Counted from the first letter of the stretch, positions 12,271 through 26,990 are shown. The stretch is 64,000 nt of DNA from Nipponacmea schrenckii (GCA_030562195.1 JAUJPP010000003.1:39872602-39936601); one strand, 5' to 3'. Translations and numbers: made by a program. Notes: generated by a model from the sequence alone, not told the origin.

Positions 12271-14050
12271 AACTGAATTACTAGAGTGATAAACAATGAA
12301 TAATACAGCCTATTTATACTATCAATAATTCCATACCTTCAAAGCTGCTTAGAAACATTATCATCTTGGAATATATTTCATACTAAATGAAGCATAGTTC
12401 TAATCATTGTCTCAAACTAATCTCATGTTGACTGCTCATTAGGTGCAGAAATGTAGAATGTAAAAGCCCATAAATTTCATTCTATGGATTGCCTACAGTC
12501 AAACCAGGACAGGAAGTTTTACCAGGAAAAAATATTTAAAAACCATGTGGTGTCATTGTTCTATCCATGGTTGATAAAGACAAGATTATCATAGAAATAA
12601 TAAATGTATTTTATATAATTGTGTCAGTTAGTTTGTTATATTACATGAAGCTCTGTAAAGATGATAAGAAAGTAATAAAGAGGTGGTCATTTACCTACAG
12701 AATCCCAGTTTTCTAATTTAATCAGAAATGATTTATTTTATCTAATCAATGGATTTGTTTTACCTCCCCAAAGATTGATAACTTTTTTAATATTTATAAC
12801 ATTTTGGTGTTATGTAGTATTTGAAGACTGGCTTATGGAAACCAAAAAGCGTGCTTCACTTTCTTTAATTCAAGAGGAACAGTTTGACGTCAAAGACAGA
12901 AGATAAACAAAATCAAGCATTAAAGAAAAGTAATAAATGAGTAGTCTAGCAACTCTATCATTGTAAATAGTTAATTCTGGGTTGACTACCAGAACAAATG
13001 ATGTTAATACTTTAAAACTAGGTTTCCTTTCCTCAATAACTTTATATCTTATAAACCTTACATCTCAACACAGGGTCAGAAATGAAAAAGATTGGAATGG
13101 CGGAATAAATTTCAAGCTTTTGTTGGGCTAATAATGAGGGGCAAAGTTTTTTAGAGTGCGACACCAGACTTATCTTAATTAGACATTTAATTGTTTTGGT
13201 ATCTAAAACACACAAATACTATAGCACACATGGTCCGTGTTTATTTTCCAACTGAACAACAAGATGTTTTTCACATGTCAACCCCTCAAAAATCACTGAC
13301 TTGGGAAGCCAGGTTGAAGGTATGAAATCAACCTATACCAGAATTCCACCTTTTCAGGTTAGAGTATAGTTGGTACTATAAAGAGAATATGGACAGTATT
13401 GTAGGGCACTTTGTTTCATTTTTATAACTTTTATAGAACAATGTACAGCACTTACATCTAGTCCTCTAAAATAACCTTAAAACCCACATTGACATTGTAA
13501 CAATATTGTAAATTTATTTTATTATAAAACAATCCATTTTCTTCAATATATATATCTCTAATTGTCCCTAAACATAATTCACATGTTAGTAGTATGATTA
13601 TTCTAATTATGAACTATATGTATGTTAATTTTGCTTATAATAATCAATAATCACACACAGTATTAATTTACTACACTATAAATCGGTTAATAACCTTAGT
13701 ATATATAACATGTTTATTATCTCAAGAACAATGTGCAGGATAACCTGTATCAAACTACATATATAATATCATGTATATTATGTAGGAAAATATAATTTAA
13801 AAAGGATTAACAATATTTTGTGCAAAATTGCCAACCTTTTATGTCCAGTTTTACAAAGGATAATTTTCATTTATATATCATATAGGATATTACAAAGTGT
13901 AAAAATTACTATCAGAATAATAACCTATATTTTCAACTTCCAACTTTAAATACTAGTACCACCCACATAATTTCTTGATAAACAGCCTTTACCAAGAGAA
14001 TTTGCATTACTATAACGTATCTTATCATGTATAACAAATTTAATAGTTGT
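12271..14050. other. Gene-less AT-rich DNA
   Basis: I see no exon, RNA gene or clear repeat. A short stretch near 13.30 kb (GGGAAGCCAGGTTGAAGG) weakly resembles the start of the window (GGGAAACCAGGTTGAAAG). Confidence 0.5.
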
Positions 14051-14052
14051 AT

Positions 14053-14163
14053 CTAGTACCCTATACATCCATCACAATGTATCATAATATCATGTATTGT
14101 TATGTACATGTATTATCATATTCATCACAATGTATTATAATATCTAGTACTGTTATGTACATG
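14053..14163. repeat. Minisatellite, left part, split by a MULE
   Basis: About two units of the CATCACAATGTATCATAATA family occur here before the array is interrupted by the element at 14164. The last bases, GTTATGTACATG, match the interior of intact 53-bp units to the right of the element. Confidence 0.85.
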
Positions 14164-15892
14164 TATGGAACGCCATTAACGCTCAAGGTCAGTTCACAGA
14201 TTCTAAATTAGTTTAGTTGATTCTAAATTAGTTTAGTAAATTCTAACAGTTTCGTAGAAAATCTATTCGTTTCTTGAAAAATCTGGCCATTTCGTGAAAA
14301 TTCGGGGTTTCGTGAAAGTTATGCCTACATCTAACACCAGGTGGCGCGCGAGATACTCGGTCAATTCGAGTACATGTCAATCCGGAGACACGTTTTAGTT
14401 AGTTAAATCGGAGAAAAAATTCAACAAGAAGACAATATTCTCCAGTCAACCCGGGGAAAAATTTACTGATGCCGTTATTAAATCTTTAGTATATAAGAGT
14501 TCTTATAAAGGGGATAAATTATTATTTATTACGAATATAACTATAACAATACATAATACTTCTATTTCAGGTCATAAATTTATTTCAATACATCGTTGAA
14601 TGCCTTTATCTACATGGCAACCACACGCTCAATTTCTTGCAGTAAAGTATTGACGAACACATCCCATTGTCGTATGTGGCCCATATCGAAATTATCTGGG
14701 CTTGTTGTGTTCAACTTCATTTTGATTGGAACCGCTTAACCTTCTTTTCCGAAATCAGGCGAGCAGTCACCTTAACATTATACCTTCTTTATGCAATATT
14801 GTGACTAGGATTTACAGTTGTCGAGAGCTCCACTTGGCACGCTGGTTTAAACAGGTATGCCACCGCTGGAATCCTCGACATCGTTGTTGGTTCTGATAGA
14901 ATACCCGTTCACACACCAATCAGAAATTTTCCAAACAGAGGTCGTCATCCATGTAGATGAGATGTACCCAAAAAAGTGTTCAACTTTTCGATCTCTTAAA
15001 CGATCAAATGTGGCACTAATATGTTCATTCGGGAGGTACGGCACGGCTAGCACTAATCAGTTTATATATGTCATCCATGAATGGTGAATAATTGCTTGAA
15101 TGGAAACTTCAAAACCTTAAATGTTGCGTCAATATACCATGTCTTCACCTTAGCCAACATGTGCAACTGGTCTGTGGTGGCAAACAGTACATAGCGAGCA
15201 TGTCCAACATGAATATCCGTTGAAAAAAAAATTCCTTAACATTCGCATAACAAGTTTTTCCTTGACTTCGGAAATCTGTAATAAGTAAAACAATCTACCG
15301 CTGATCTCGGTTTGCTTACTACCGAAATCATGTTTAAAGGATGTTCCGATCGTATGATTGGGAATTCGAAACCATCGAAAACAAATGGTTTTAAGATATC
15401 TTTATTTCAATAATATATTGTGTCTGGGTTAACTTGAAGTTGTCTCTGATGAAATTTATGACCTGAAATAGAAGTATTATGTATTGTTTTTGTTATACTC
15501 GTAATAAATAATAATTTGTCCCCTTTATAAGAATTCTTATATACTAAAGATATAATTACGGCATCAGTAAATTTTTCCTTCGAGTTAAATAACAAAAACG
15601 TGTCTCCCGATTGACATGTACTCGAATTGACAGAGTATCTCGCGCGCCACCTGGTGTTAGATGTCGGCATAACTTTCACGAAGTCCAGAATTTTCACGAA
15701 ATCCAGAATTTTCATGAAATGACCAGATTTTTCACAAAAATGGCCAGATTTTTCACGAAACAGCCAGATTTTCTACAAAACTGTTAGAATTTACTAAACT
15801 AATTTAGAATCTACTAGACTAAGTTAGAATCTACTAAACTAAGTTAGAATCTGTGAACTGACCTTTTGCGTCAATGGCGTTCCATATACATG
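14158..15892 (-). mobile_element. Mutator-like element (MULE) with ~420-bp TIRs and decayed transposase
   Basis: Element 14164-15886 begins TATGGAACGCCATT and ends with the matching inverted sequence. The arms (about 14164-14582 and 15452-15886) are diverged inverted copies sharing TCTAACACCAGGTGGCGCGC and GACATGTACTCGAATTGA. It is flanked by TACATG on both sides (8 bp, TACATGTA, if two TIR bases are counted as target). Removing the element and one copy restores an intact minisatellite unit. The minus strand holds broken transposase pieces typical of MULE/FLYWCH transposases in invertebrates: WYIDATFKV near 15.15 kb, then RTNNDVE near 14.88 kb, then after a frame change GWH..LNQRAK, a stop, and LISEKKVKRFQ near 14.74 kb. 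Several frameshifts and stops make it inactive. Long TIRs, an ~8-bp target duplication and the transposase motifs agree. Confidence 0.88.
14720..15200 (-). pseudogene. MULE transposase remnant
   Basis: These are the C-terminal half fragments of a Mutator-like transposase lying between the TIRs. In order: HARYVLFATTDQLH followed by WYIDATFKV and PFKQLFTIH (the start of the MULE domain), then after a frame break LPNEHISATFDRLR, a TW.T....W patch and RTNNDVE, then in another frame GWH..LNQRAK, and finally VTARLISEKKVKRFQ. The order matches the family. At least two frameshifts and internal stops separate the pieces, and the N-terminal part is missing or unrecognisable. Confidence 0.8.
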
Positions 15893-17175
15893 TATTATCA
15901 AATTCATCACAATGTATCATAATATCTAGTACTGTTATGTACATGTATTATCAAATTCATCACAATGTATCATAATATCTAGTATTGTTATGTACATGTA
16001 TTATCAAATTCATCACAATGTATCATAATATCTAGTATTGTTATGTACATTGTATTATCAAATTCATCACAATGTATCATAATATCTAGTATTGTTATGT
16101 GCATGTATAATCAAAATCATCACAATGTATCATAATATCTAGTATTGTTATGTGCATGTATTATCAAAATCATCACAATGTATCATAATATCTAGTAGTC
16201 TAATATAACATTATATGCACCACAATGTATCATAATATGTAGTAGCCTTTATTATATGTATTATATGCACCACAATGTATCATAATATCTAGTATGTTCT
16301 AAATAGTTATTATATATATCATCACAATGTATCATAAATCTATCCATTAAATTTATGCCCCAATGTATCATAAATCTAGTAACCTAATAAATATTATATC
16401 TCATCACAATGTATCATAATATCTAGTAGCCTAATATAATATTATATGCACCACAATGTATCATAATATCTAGTAACCTAATATATTATTATATGCACCA
16501 CAATGTATCATAATATCTAGTAGCCTAATATATTATTATATGCACCACAATGTATCATAATATCTAGTAACCTAATATATTATTATATGCACCGCAATGT
16601 ATATGCACCACAATGTATCATAATATCTAGTAGCCTAATATATTATTATATGCACCACAATGTATCATAATATCTAGTAACCTTATATATTATTATATGC
16701 ACCACAATGTATCATGATATCTAGTAGCCTAATATATTATTATATCCACCACAATGTATCATAATATCTAGTAACCTAATATATTATTATATGCACCACA
16801 ATGTATCATAATATCTAGTAGCCTTATATACTATTATATGCACCACAATGTATCATAATATCTAGTAGCCTAATATATTATTATATTCATCACAATGTAC
16901 ATGTATTATAATATTTAGTACCTTCATGTATTATTATATCCATCACAATAATATTTTGTACCCTAATGTATTATTATATTCACCACAATGTATCATAATA
17001 TCTAGTACCTTCATATATTTTTCATATCCATCACAATTATATTTTGTACCCTAATGTATTATTATATTCACCACAATGTATCATAATATTCAGTAACTAA
17101 ATGTATTATTATATCCATCACAATGTATCATATATCATAATTATACCTTAATGTATCATAATATCTAGTATCCCA
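15887..17175. repeat. Minisatellite, 53-bp then 47-bp units, ~25 copies
   Basis: Units share CACAATGTATCATAATATCTAGTA. The left portion (to about 16.2 kb) has a 53-bp unit with TTGTTATGTACATGTATTAT. From about 16.2 kb rightwards the spacer changes to CCTAATATATTATTATATGC and the unit becomes about 47 bp. The far right is more degenerate (ATTTTGTACCCTAATG). It continues the array seen left of the MULE. Confidence 0.93.
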
Positions 17176-17179
17176 ACCT

Positions 17180-20100
17180 GTAAGGCAATTGCCATGTACT
17201 ACTATTGCCTATGATACTCATGCTATTCCAACTTTTCTTGTTAAATAAAAAATCCAAGTTCATTTAAAATTATTGTAATACTGGTTATAATTATGGGTAA
17301 AGAAATATGACCAGTAGCCATGATATCTAGCAATATTACTATACACTACTTTGCAGTAAATCTTATGTTTTATATTCTAGTTAATAAATCAACCACATTC
17401 ACAAATACTAAATCCATAATCAGGAAATATGGTATGATAATGAGGTGTATTGACAAACAATTCTCAACTTACTTTTCCGAAAGAACTATCTCATTTTTAC
17501 CCTAATTATATTTTTCACTACAAGCATGTCATCATCTGTGAAACTAGATAAAGGTAAGAAATTGTCCTCTCAGCTTCACTTAGACAGTTTCATCTAACTC
17601 AGATGAGATAAACACAAGTTAAAGGGTTTGTTCACAAACTCATAAAAACTATATACAGTAGAATCATTACTGTATGCATGTACTTTAAAATGCCTATTGG
17701 TTGTGAAGAATCAAGATTTTTTCTAACCTATTATTTCATTTGTTACTTTTCATAGCCATAACAATGTGTTCTATAGTGGATTTCAGGTATAAACGAATAA
17801 ATGATCTAATTCAAATAAAACTGAACAAAAAACGTCTTCAGGTTTTAACTGAACATTTGAATAGTGGTCTTGAGGTTTCACTGAACTAAAGATAGGTTAC
17901 TTACAATTATTAATTAAATTACTAAATGAGGATTAATCCAACTCTAATCAAGAGACATCATATAAATCGATAATCTGGAAGCCAATTTGAAGAAGCAACA
18001 TTGACACGCCACTGGATATTAGTACTAATTACTTTAGAATTTGATAATTGGTTGCTAATCACAGTATATGGAACCTAAAACTAAATCAGCTAATTAACAG
18101 GTACTCAGTAAAAAGGCATGTAGATATCACCTTATCCAGATAAACATTGCTCCACTGGGCCAATATCTAGAGAAATGTGACTTATTTACGTTTTAACTTC
18201 AAAAAATTCTGCATAGGGTGCTTTTTGGGAGGTGTTTTAGTCAGTTTAGACAAAATAAATACCTAAAATATGCCTCTGACGTATTCTTAAGGATTCAACT
18301 ACAAACATGGAGTCTTCGTGAGGACCAACGCCAAAACAATTTATAAGCTGCTTACTTGACAATAAGTACACTTAATTTAGAATAAAATGAATTTAGTTTA
18401 ATACATAGATGTAAATAGCATGTATTAAGAGTATTTTTAAGTATAGTTTAGGACGTTTTTGAAAATAAAAATCTTGCATATTGCCTTAAGACAAATTATT
18501 AAGAAGTTTACATCACTTAGTTCCCAATGTACAAAAGCTCATGAAGCATTGAAATAAAAAGAATTCAAGAATGTTGAGTATAAAAACAGATACAGACAAT
18601 TGAATTGACAGAATATAGATAATCTTTCTGATTCACGATCTAACACCGTTTATATCTCAATTATTATCAGACATTACATTCACTTGTATTTTTCTTACCA
18701 CCTCAACTGACAATAAAATTACAAGGAGTTATCAAGATTGTCAATTAATTTCCAACAACAGTTCTCAGCTATATCCTTGAAAATATCCAGTTTTTATTTT
18801 AGAAAAGAGAGATCATATCCTTTAAAATTTCAACTTTTTTTGTGGGTAGATTTACCATTTGTTTGTCAGTCTAAATTTTTTTCAAATAAAGGAAAATGAG
18901 ATGTCATCTGTTGTTTTTATTACAGTTCTTAAGAAAAGAAATTTTGTATTGATCAGATAAAATCTACTTGATATATGATGATGCAAATTAGTCACAGGCC
19001 CGCCAATAAAGGGCAAACTTTGTATAAAGGCATGGAAAACTAAAATAGGCTTACAGTATAAAAGAGAAGGCGCTACTACACTTTAGGCTTTCTGATTTCT
19101 AATCTACAATATTGCTGTCTAATCTGCTTGTCTATCAAAATCATCTTTATTTTCTTTTTTAACACAAGTCTTGAATTGATAATTAAATTTCTGTTACTTA
19201 TTAACTATCATTTGCCTCATACTAAATTATTCTAAATTTGTAGTCATTATTATTGTGTAATAGTTATATCACCGCTTATTATATCTACTTAATAATAATA
19301 CAATAAAGCTGTAGGTTTCTTTCTCTTTTATCACCAAATAAAATTTTGTTTCTAATAAAATGATAAAATTAACATTGATACCTACAAACAATACTGCAGT
19401 AACAAATATAAAAGCTACAGATTTAAACAGATATATAGGCTGATATCTTACATTATATCTATGTAATAAAACATTTAAATCATTTTAAAAGCCTGATACA
19501 CAATCTAATAAACTAGATACATTACAATATATATTATAATGTACTAAGTTAGTACTACTAACTAATGACCACCACACTATGGATATGCGCATCACAGTAT
19601 TAGTTTTAATCAAGAAAAACAATATACTACAAACATTTCTCATCCAACACTGATGATGTAATACACTGGTATAAATATAGTACAAAGTTCAGCTTGATGC
19701 CAGTAAACTTTCACAATACCAAAACACAATTACATATAGCTTCTAAACTGACATTTCACAAGAAAAAAATTCCATTCTCCAAAGATATGCATCACAAATC
19801 AAATCACAAGTTAAAGTTAAGAAGTAATACATTTAAATTTTAAATAGACATTTTGTAAACATTTAGAATTAAGTTATCAGTGCATGGATAAAACCAATGT
19901 CAATCAGTTAGTCAAAATCCGTGGATCAACAAAATGAATGAAGTACACATGAAATAAATCAGACAAACATCCAGGACATCTTTGAAGATGAAAACAAATG
20001 ACGAAACCAGTAGAAAAAGCACTTTCTGCTTTATACACTACTATTGGATTAGAAGAGAATGTGATAAGCACACATAAAATATAAAAGATATATGGCAACT

Positions 20101-22700
20101 TAAGTAAAGTATATAAATACCTTTTTTTAATGTTCAGTCCTTAATTTATTTTAATTTAATAATATGCATAATCAGTGACCTTCCAAATTTGTAAAAAAAA
20201 ATTGATTAAGCCTTTTCTATTTTGATGTATGATTTACTATTAAACAAAAAAAAAATAATGAATATAGTATATTTTGAAAGTAAAATATAAACAAACAAGT
20301 AAGAAGCGAAAATTCTTTACTCACATTGAATAGACCAGAAAATCCACAGTTAGAATATAGAAATAGTCCATTCACTAGGAGCTTAGTCTGATAGATGTCC
20401 AGTTGGGAGCATTAACCTTACAGCTATAGACAATCTGATTATAATTCTCCATTCATTTCACAAATACCATGATATCTAATTTGACTGGTATTATTCTACT
20501 GATACCAACACTCTTCAATATACTACTTAGCATATTCAACCTTGTCGCCCCGTGACATGTCACAATCTAACAATAGATCACACTTGTCATTACGTCAATA
20601 TGTCACTTGTCACTAGAATCATGGTATAACACAGGACTATTAGAAATCAGTGATAATAAATCATAAATATACCAAGAACACATTTCACCTAACTTTATCA
20701 ACTTTATAGTTTCTATCTTTCACTACCAATTGTAGTTTAACTCTTTGGCATAATGCCCACATAGAAAGGTCCATAGAGCCAACCACGCGGCAGCAGAGTA
20801 TGGTTAGAATGGTATAGACCAATGAAGATATTCAATATGAATCATACGGCTAGTAAACTGCTGGCTGTCTAGTATTCAATCTATTATCACTCACCTATAT
20901 CTAACCACATAGATTCTATACAACTTGTTCAATTCTTTAATGTCATCCTAAACAAAATATTTTCATGTACATTATTAAAATTAATTGTGATGATACTCAT
21001 CAATCAATAATGAAATTGTTTACGGCAGATAGATGGCACAATATCTACATGAATAAGCAGACAATTTATTATGTCAAGAATCAATTTTGAGATATCATCA
21101 AATTTCGTGAAGTTAATCAAAACAATCATATATATTAATTCAATTTTATGTAAGATGTAAATAAAAATAAATCTAGTTAACACAGTTAGATAATCTATTC
21201 TATAGAAATCCATGAAATCAAACAAATAATATACAAGTTAGATAAAATTAAGTATTTTCAGTATAGGCCTACATGTATATCAAAACTGTTGGTAGGCTAG
21301 ATTGGCTGATATAGGGCCCTGCTATTAGAGGTGACTAATATGTAGCACTTCCTGATTGTATTAACATGACTATAATGTCATTAATAACTTGAAAAACAAG
21401 TATTACTTCACAATGTACAATAAGTGAGCCTCAAAATAATCCATGGTGTAACAAAAAACATCATTAATGAGTACTAATTACTGTACTAATTGCAGTACAC
21501 TCTTCACTTGTCATTATGTAAACACCTGATAGCATGTCTTGGGAAATGACTGAGATTCTCATTACAGATCAGTACATGTCTATCAATAAATTGTGAAGAA
21601 GAGTAATATATCTTGATTCTTGTCAGTGTTTATTTCCAGTAAACTAGCCCAGTTCTCAAGTGTCTACTATAAGTTTCTGGTCGAAGTTTATAATAGAATT
21701 TAGAACTGAAACAGGGCAGTACATTATTGCAATTAAAGAGATACTACCTCTAAGAATGCACATTAAAATTCAATTTTCTAACCCTTAGACAATATAAAGC
21801 TATATTTATCAGTGAACTAAACTGGTGTCATAAATATACAAGAGAATCCCTATGTAATCCAGTTAAATGTCTATTTTATACATTTATTAATTAATACTCC
21901 ATGAGCAGATATCATGAATTCTCAGTTCACAACTACCCACTAAAATATTGCTTTGAAGTGAGGTGAAGGTGTGATATTTTTTGTTGAATTGTACAAGAAC
22001 AACAATCAGATTGGAATTCTGAAAGGTACTATCAAAAGCTGAAATTAAGCATGAAAGCAAATGTGACCAGACAACAATTCTTTCATAACTAATATCATTG
22101 TCATTTTTAATATCCTTTAAATGTTGCTTATCAGATCAAAAAGATATTCTTTGGCATGTTGTTCACTTTAAGCTGGAATGGGATAAAAATCGAGACTTTC
22201 TTAAAACATAATAATTTATTCAATTAATGTTATTCAAAAACCTTGTGAATATACATTTATCATATATCAAACAACATAGGATTTTATGATTAAATTATTT
22301 CATTCAAACCTCAATGATTATCTTAACATATAATTATTAAGATTGTTTAAAAAACCTACTGTTCAGAATATGCTAATGAAGGTATTAAATATTAATCCTA
22401 TATCTCCTCTTCAAGGGGTAGAATTATTGACAAACAAACCCTTTGTCATGTCATTATCATTATCATTAAAAGAAATATTCAATTTAAGATATGGATATAG
22501 ATTATATTTCTTCAGACTAATTTTATTATACTTTTATACAGACATACATATTTATACACAGAAACATGAGCAATATAAATTATTCAAATTTTGAGGTAAT
22601 AAATTGATATTTTCTTTTCTTAACATGAGGAAATCTAAAACCATTGAAAAGAAGCTTAATTATATCATTACCATAAAAAATTTTCTTATCAATTTGAGAC
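17180..22700. other. Gene-less AT-rich DNA
   Basis: No recognisable exon, RNA gene or tandem array is present. Short open frames (60-75 codons) near 17.3, 19.5, 19.9, 21.0 and 22.3 kb have AT-driven composition and no known motif. Confidence 0.5.
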
Positions 22701-22711
22701 AAGTGGTTGCC

Positions 22712-22985
22712 TAGCAATATAAGCCCACACTAAAGTTTATTTTGTTGAAAAAGAACCACTATTTGGGCCTAGTGCAAGAACTCATCAATATAAAGAATCA
22801 CACCAATTTTTATTTAAAGTGGATGAAAACAGTAGTCACTGTTGAGATCATAAACAAATTTTGTCCCATTTTACATTACATCTTGGGCAATAACTCAAAA
22901 ACCGTTCATCGAAAATTCAATTGTGAACGACAGGACAGACAGGGGTGATGACAATATAGGCCCACATTATTATGTGATAACTTCT
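22712..22985 (+). repeat. Short copy of the ACGCCCAC/GTGGGCGT interspersed family
   Basis: It opens with AATATAAGCCCACACTAAAG and closes with GACAGACAGGGGTGATGACA then ATATAGGCCCACATTATTATGTG. The interior has GGGCAATAACTCAAAAACCG and CTCATCAATATAAAGAATCAC, which match the internal units of the larger copy at 29.8-30.8 kb. It is probably a minimal, single-unit copy of a non-autonomous element. Confidence 0.65.
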
Positions 22986-22989
22986 AGTA

Positions 22990-25900
22990 AAAGATGCATA
23001 TCAACAAATATAAGCCAAAAAAATCACCATTAGTAATGTCCTGTCCTATGATTTTTGTGACTAACTAGAGCAAGTGTGCCCTAGTAACATTTTCGATGAA
23101 CAATAGAATTCTTGACAGTAATATACATTGTAAAAATTGGTTAATAATGCATGAAAGTTGTATTTCAATGTTTTATGTTATTTATCAACAACCATCATCA
23201 TCAATATCAATTAAATAGATTGATAAATGATAGATCATACACTAGGTCATAAAAATATTAATCAATATTCAAATAATAAGATAGACAGATATGTGTGGAG
23301 AGTGCTATTTAGTGCTATAGATTCCAACACCTCTGCTCTAGACAGATAATCCTTTTTCTACACAGAGAGAACTACACAATGCAAATGTGGGATCTTCAAC
23401 GTCTATGACCAGTAACACACTAAGCCTTAGTTTAATTTCGATTGAGAAGTTTCATTTTAAAAATAAATGTTTTAAACACCACTTCATGCAGTATTCTGAA
23501 TGTAGAGGTCTGATTTATGCAAACTCAGTACTAAATTAGTTAGCTAATTACAGTCTTTATGAAATAAAATGGTAAGACAGATTTAGGTTTTAAAAGGAAA
23601 GTAAGCAAAATTTTCATATCAAAAACATTGTAAATCATACCTTAAAATATTCCTTAAATACCGGGTATGCTTTTTACATCCATGTATCTACTAGATGAAA
23701 CTGAATTTGTTTAAAAAGGGTTAATAATTACCATACTTTTTCGACTGAATCGTTGACGTAAATAATAGAGGTACTAATTGTTCATTAAGTAGATTGACCT
23801 AGTTTTGTTGCTTTATCATTGCTCAATATTATTAGAATAGAATCTGTACAGATGTTTTCTTACATCTAACAAATACATGGACATAAAATAAACTTGTAAA
23901 ATATCTCTTTGAGTTTAAAAATTAATGTACAGGGGCGTTTTGATGTCAAGTTTTCAAAAACCATTATATCAAGTATAATCAAACAAGTCTAATCATGATA
24001 ATTTATATGAAATAAATAAACATTATCCTTTGATATCTAAAACATAATGTTGTATCTGATCAGCATAAATAACTGATTGCAGGAATTCTTATTCAATTCC
24101 ATGAGTTGATTTAACACCAAACACTTTGGTGGAAAAGAATCTACACAAAATAACAATGGTTTGTGGTCTTTACATTGGCTTTAGCTTTCAACTCAAAACT
24201 AAAAATACACTTTAAGCAAATCTAATACGTATTAGAATATTCTATACAAACCATGTTAATATACATAATTAACAAACATAAATAACACAAAATTATTTTA
24301 CTTACCCCAGAAAATTCTATAATAATAGAGACAACAAATTAGTGTACAGAAACCAAAGCACTGGTATTGAAATTTATCTAACTGCTGAAAGTTCTTTGTT
24401 GGGAAATGAATAATTTTTGACTGGCGAACTTTCAGTTGACACTCAGTAAATTATTAGTCTATGCAAATATAATATATTAAAACCAGTGAGGCGTGATATA
24501 TTATTGTTAACCTCTAAACACTGAACATGAAATACTTCTTAAAGAGAATATCAACTTTATATTGGTCATTGTGTAAAGCTGAAAATGTCTCTTGAATCTT
24601 GTTTAAAAAATATTATACATTAAAAAGTTATTTAACTGAAAATAACTGCTTAACTTGACCTAGTGTTAACATTAGAGCATGGATATAACATGAAATAATC
24701 TTCTTAAAGAGAATGTCCACTATATTTTTGTGATAGGACTTAGTTTGAAAATGGCTCTCAAAAAGAGAAGGAATACTAAGTAAGATGGTCCACCTGTATT
24801 GCCTGCAACCACAATTATTTTTCAGCATCAACAGCTGGAAAAGATATTAACATCAAAATGAAATGAGATTAAAGTAATAGTCAGCTTGAAATTTTTTTAT
24901 CAATGATGATTAAATAACCGTTGTTGTTGTTAACCTTTGGTTGGCTTAAAAATTAAATTGATGGTGCTCCCTATCATTCAATGGAAGTCACCATTTGCCT
25001 TTATCATTATAGATAGTTGATAATAAAATGGTGCAATTTCAAGCTTGAGGATACGTCATAATATTTAAATTAATTATAAACCCTGCAAAAGATCGTAAAT
25101 CTGCAATAACACTCTTCTAAACCAAGTTTTCTTTTTTCCAGAAATAAGCCAAATCTTACACAAGATTGGTTATGTTTAGGAAACAGTGAAGACTAGATTA
25201 TGGAACTGGAAAAACATAAATCTTACATGTTTCTGGTAATCATTGGTGTAGACAAAAAACACAACAGGTTGTAGGTTTCATTTCATGAAATTTACGTTAT
25301 AAGACCATTTATTTAGTGCCTGATTCTACAATATTACATGCCAAACACAGTTATGTGGCACCATATCAAAATCATAACACCCATGAACAAACAATTTTGT
25401 CAAAATGATGTCAGTCAGTCAAAAGTCATTCCTTTGGAAAATTGAAACATTATTAATTTTTACTAAAACAATTGTATTTCAGCATAAACAGTTTTAGATA
25501 TATATCTTATAAAACAATGTATGGTTAAACTCAGACACACAAGTCAGCAAGATGCATAACTTGTCAATTGTTTGCCATTAAGTATCATAGCACCTTATTC
25601 ATGACCAGATAATCAATCTACCTGTAATTACTACTAGTACTGGCAAATATCTGTCAAGAAAATCCAGCTCATTGGTAAATTAAATCTTCCATAACAAAGG
25701 TGACATAACAATCAATAAAAATGATATAATCAAAATATCCTGTTATTATTTCTTATTGTTTAAAAAACACAATCGTAATATAATTAATGGTTTTTCACTG
25801 TATATTTTCTTTCATACAAAAATACTATTTCATAACAATGATTACCTCAAGAATAATAGACACACAAGTCTCATATTTATGACATGACAATACAGTATAT

Positions 25901-26830
25901 AGAGTAGAAAGGTAACACAAATACATATTGTCTGAAGGATATCACAGAGTGCACTGTACTTCCATTGTCATCATCATTAACTTTCATCATCAAATTAGAG
26001 AAGTCCATTGACTTTGCTAGATAGTCACACCGTGTAAGTCAGACACCAACATAGAGAGCTATTTTGATGGAAAAATAAAATCTTCACAAATAAGCATACT
26101 TATTATAAAACATCTGATTAACATGTTAAAAGTTAATAAACATATATTCACACGATTCTCAAAAGAACCAGTAAAAGGTAAATTGTCTCATAAATAAATG
26201 TGCTTACAAATTTTATTTTAATCATTCACTCTGCTATGAGTATTCATTATAGCACAATTTTCATTTCTTTCAGTTCTTTAGACTCATTTCCTAAATTACT
26301 CCTACTTGAAATATTGTAAAACAAAATATTACCTTTAGCTATCTAACAAGTTGAATAGAAAAATCTTTAAAATAATGTTTCAACTGGATTAAATTTCACA
26401 CATCTCAATTCATTACTTATTCAAATTTCAATTGGCTTCAACACAGTCCAATATATAATTACTTTAGGAAAACACATATAACACTGTTCTAGAGTTTTTA
26501 TTTTTCCAAAAACCTGTCTTTTATTTTTATCTAGTTGCATAGAAAACTATTAAAATGAAATTTAACATGAAACAATCAAAAAATAGTTCACAACTTCTTC
26601 TTATGTTACCTTTAAAAAATGTTAATTTTCCAATTAACACAAAATTTGTTCTTACATTTTTTTATGTATTTTTTAAGGCAGTATTGCGAAATCTTTAGTT
26701 GAATATTTGGCGTTTATTACATCTTAATTGCCTGAAAATATTCACATTTATATTTTTTCTACAGATTAGATATTGCAGGACATTACACATAAATAAATTG
26801 ACACATATCTATTACAAATGTCATGTTTTC
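22990..26830. other. Gene-less AT-rich DNA
   Basis: I see no supported gene or element. Only low-complexity A/T stretches and short unrecognised open frames are visible. Confidence 0.5.
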
Positions 26831-26835
26831 ACCAA

Positions 26836-26990
26836 TTAGCTGCAAAAGAACTGCATGTAAAACTCCATTTCATTTTCTGTTCAATGTATATATATATATA
26901 GAATACAATATTATAAAATAAGTAGGATTCAAACAGTGAGTTATAACAGAAAATGAAATGGAGTTTTACATGCAGTTTTTTTGCAGCTAT
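26836..26990. mobile_element. Hairpin MITE, 44-bp near-perfect arms
   Basis: The left arm at 26838-26881 (AGCTGCAAAAGAACTGCATG onward) is repeated inverted at 26945-26988 with about one mismatch. The arms flank a 63-bp AT-rich loop with a TA microsatellite. TA occurs next to both GCTGC/GCAGC ends, which would fit a Tc1/mariner-type TA target. The open frame crossing it on the minus strand is a by-product of the hairpin. Confidence 0.75.

Noticed and set aside
15407..15715. 102-codon minus-strand open frame
   Set aside because: It lies inside the right terminal inverted repeat of the MULE; the left arm carries the same sequence with disruptions, and no transposase motif is present in it.
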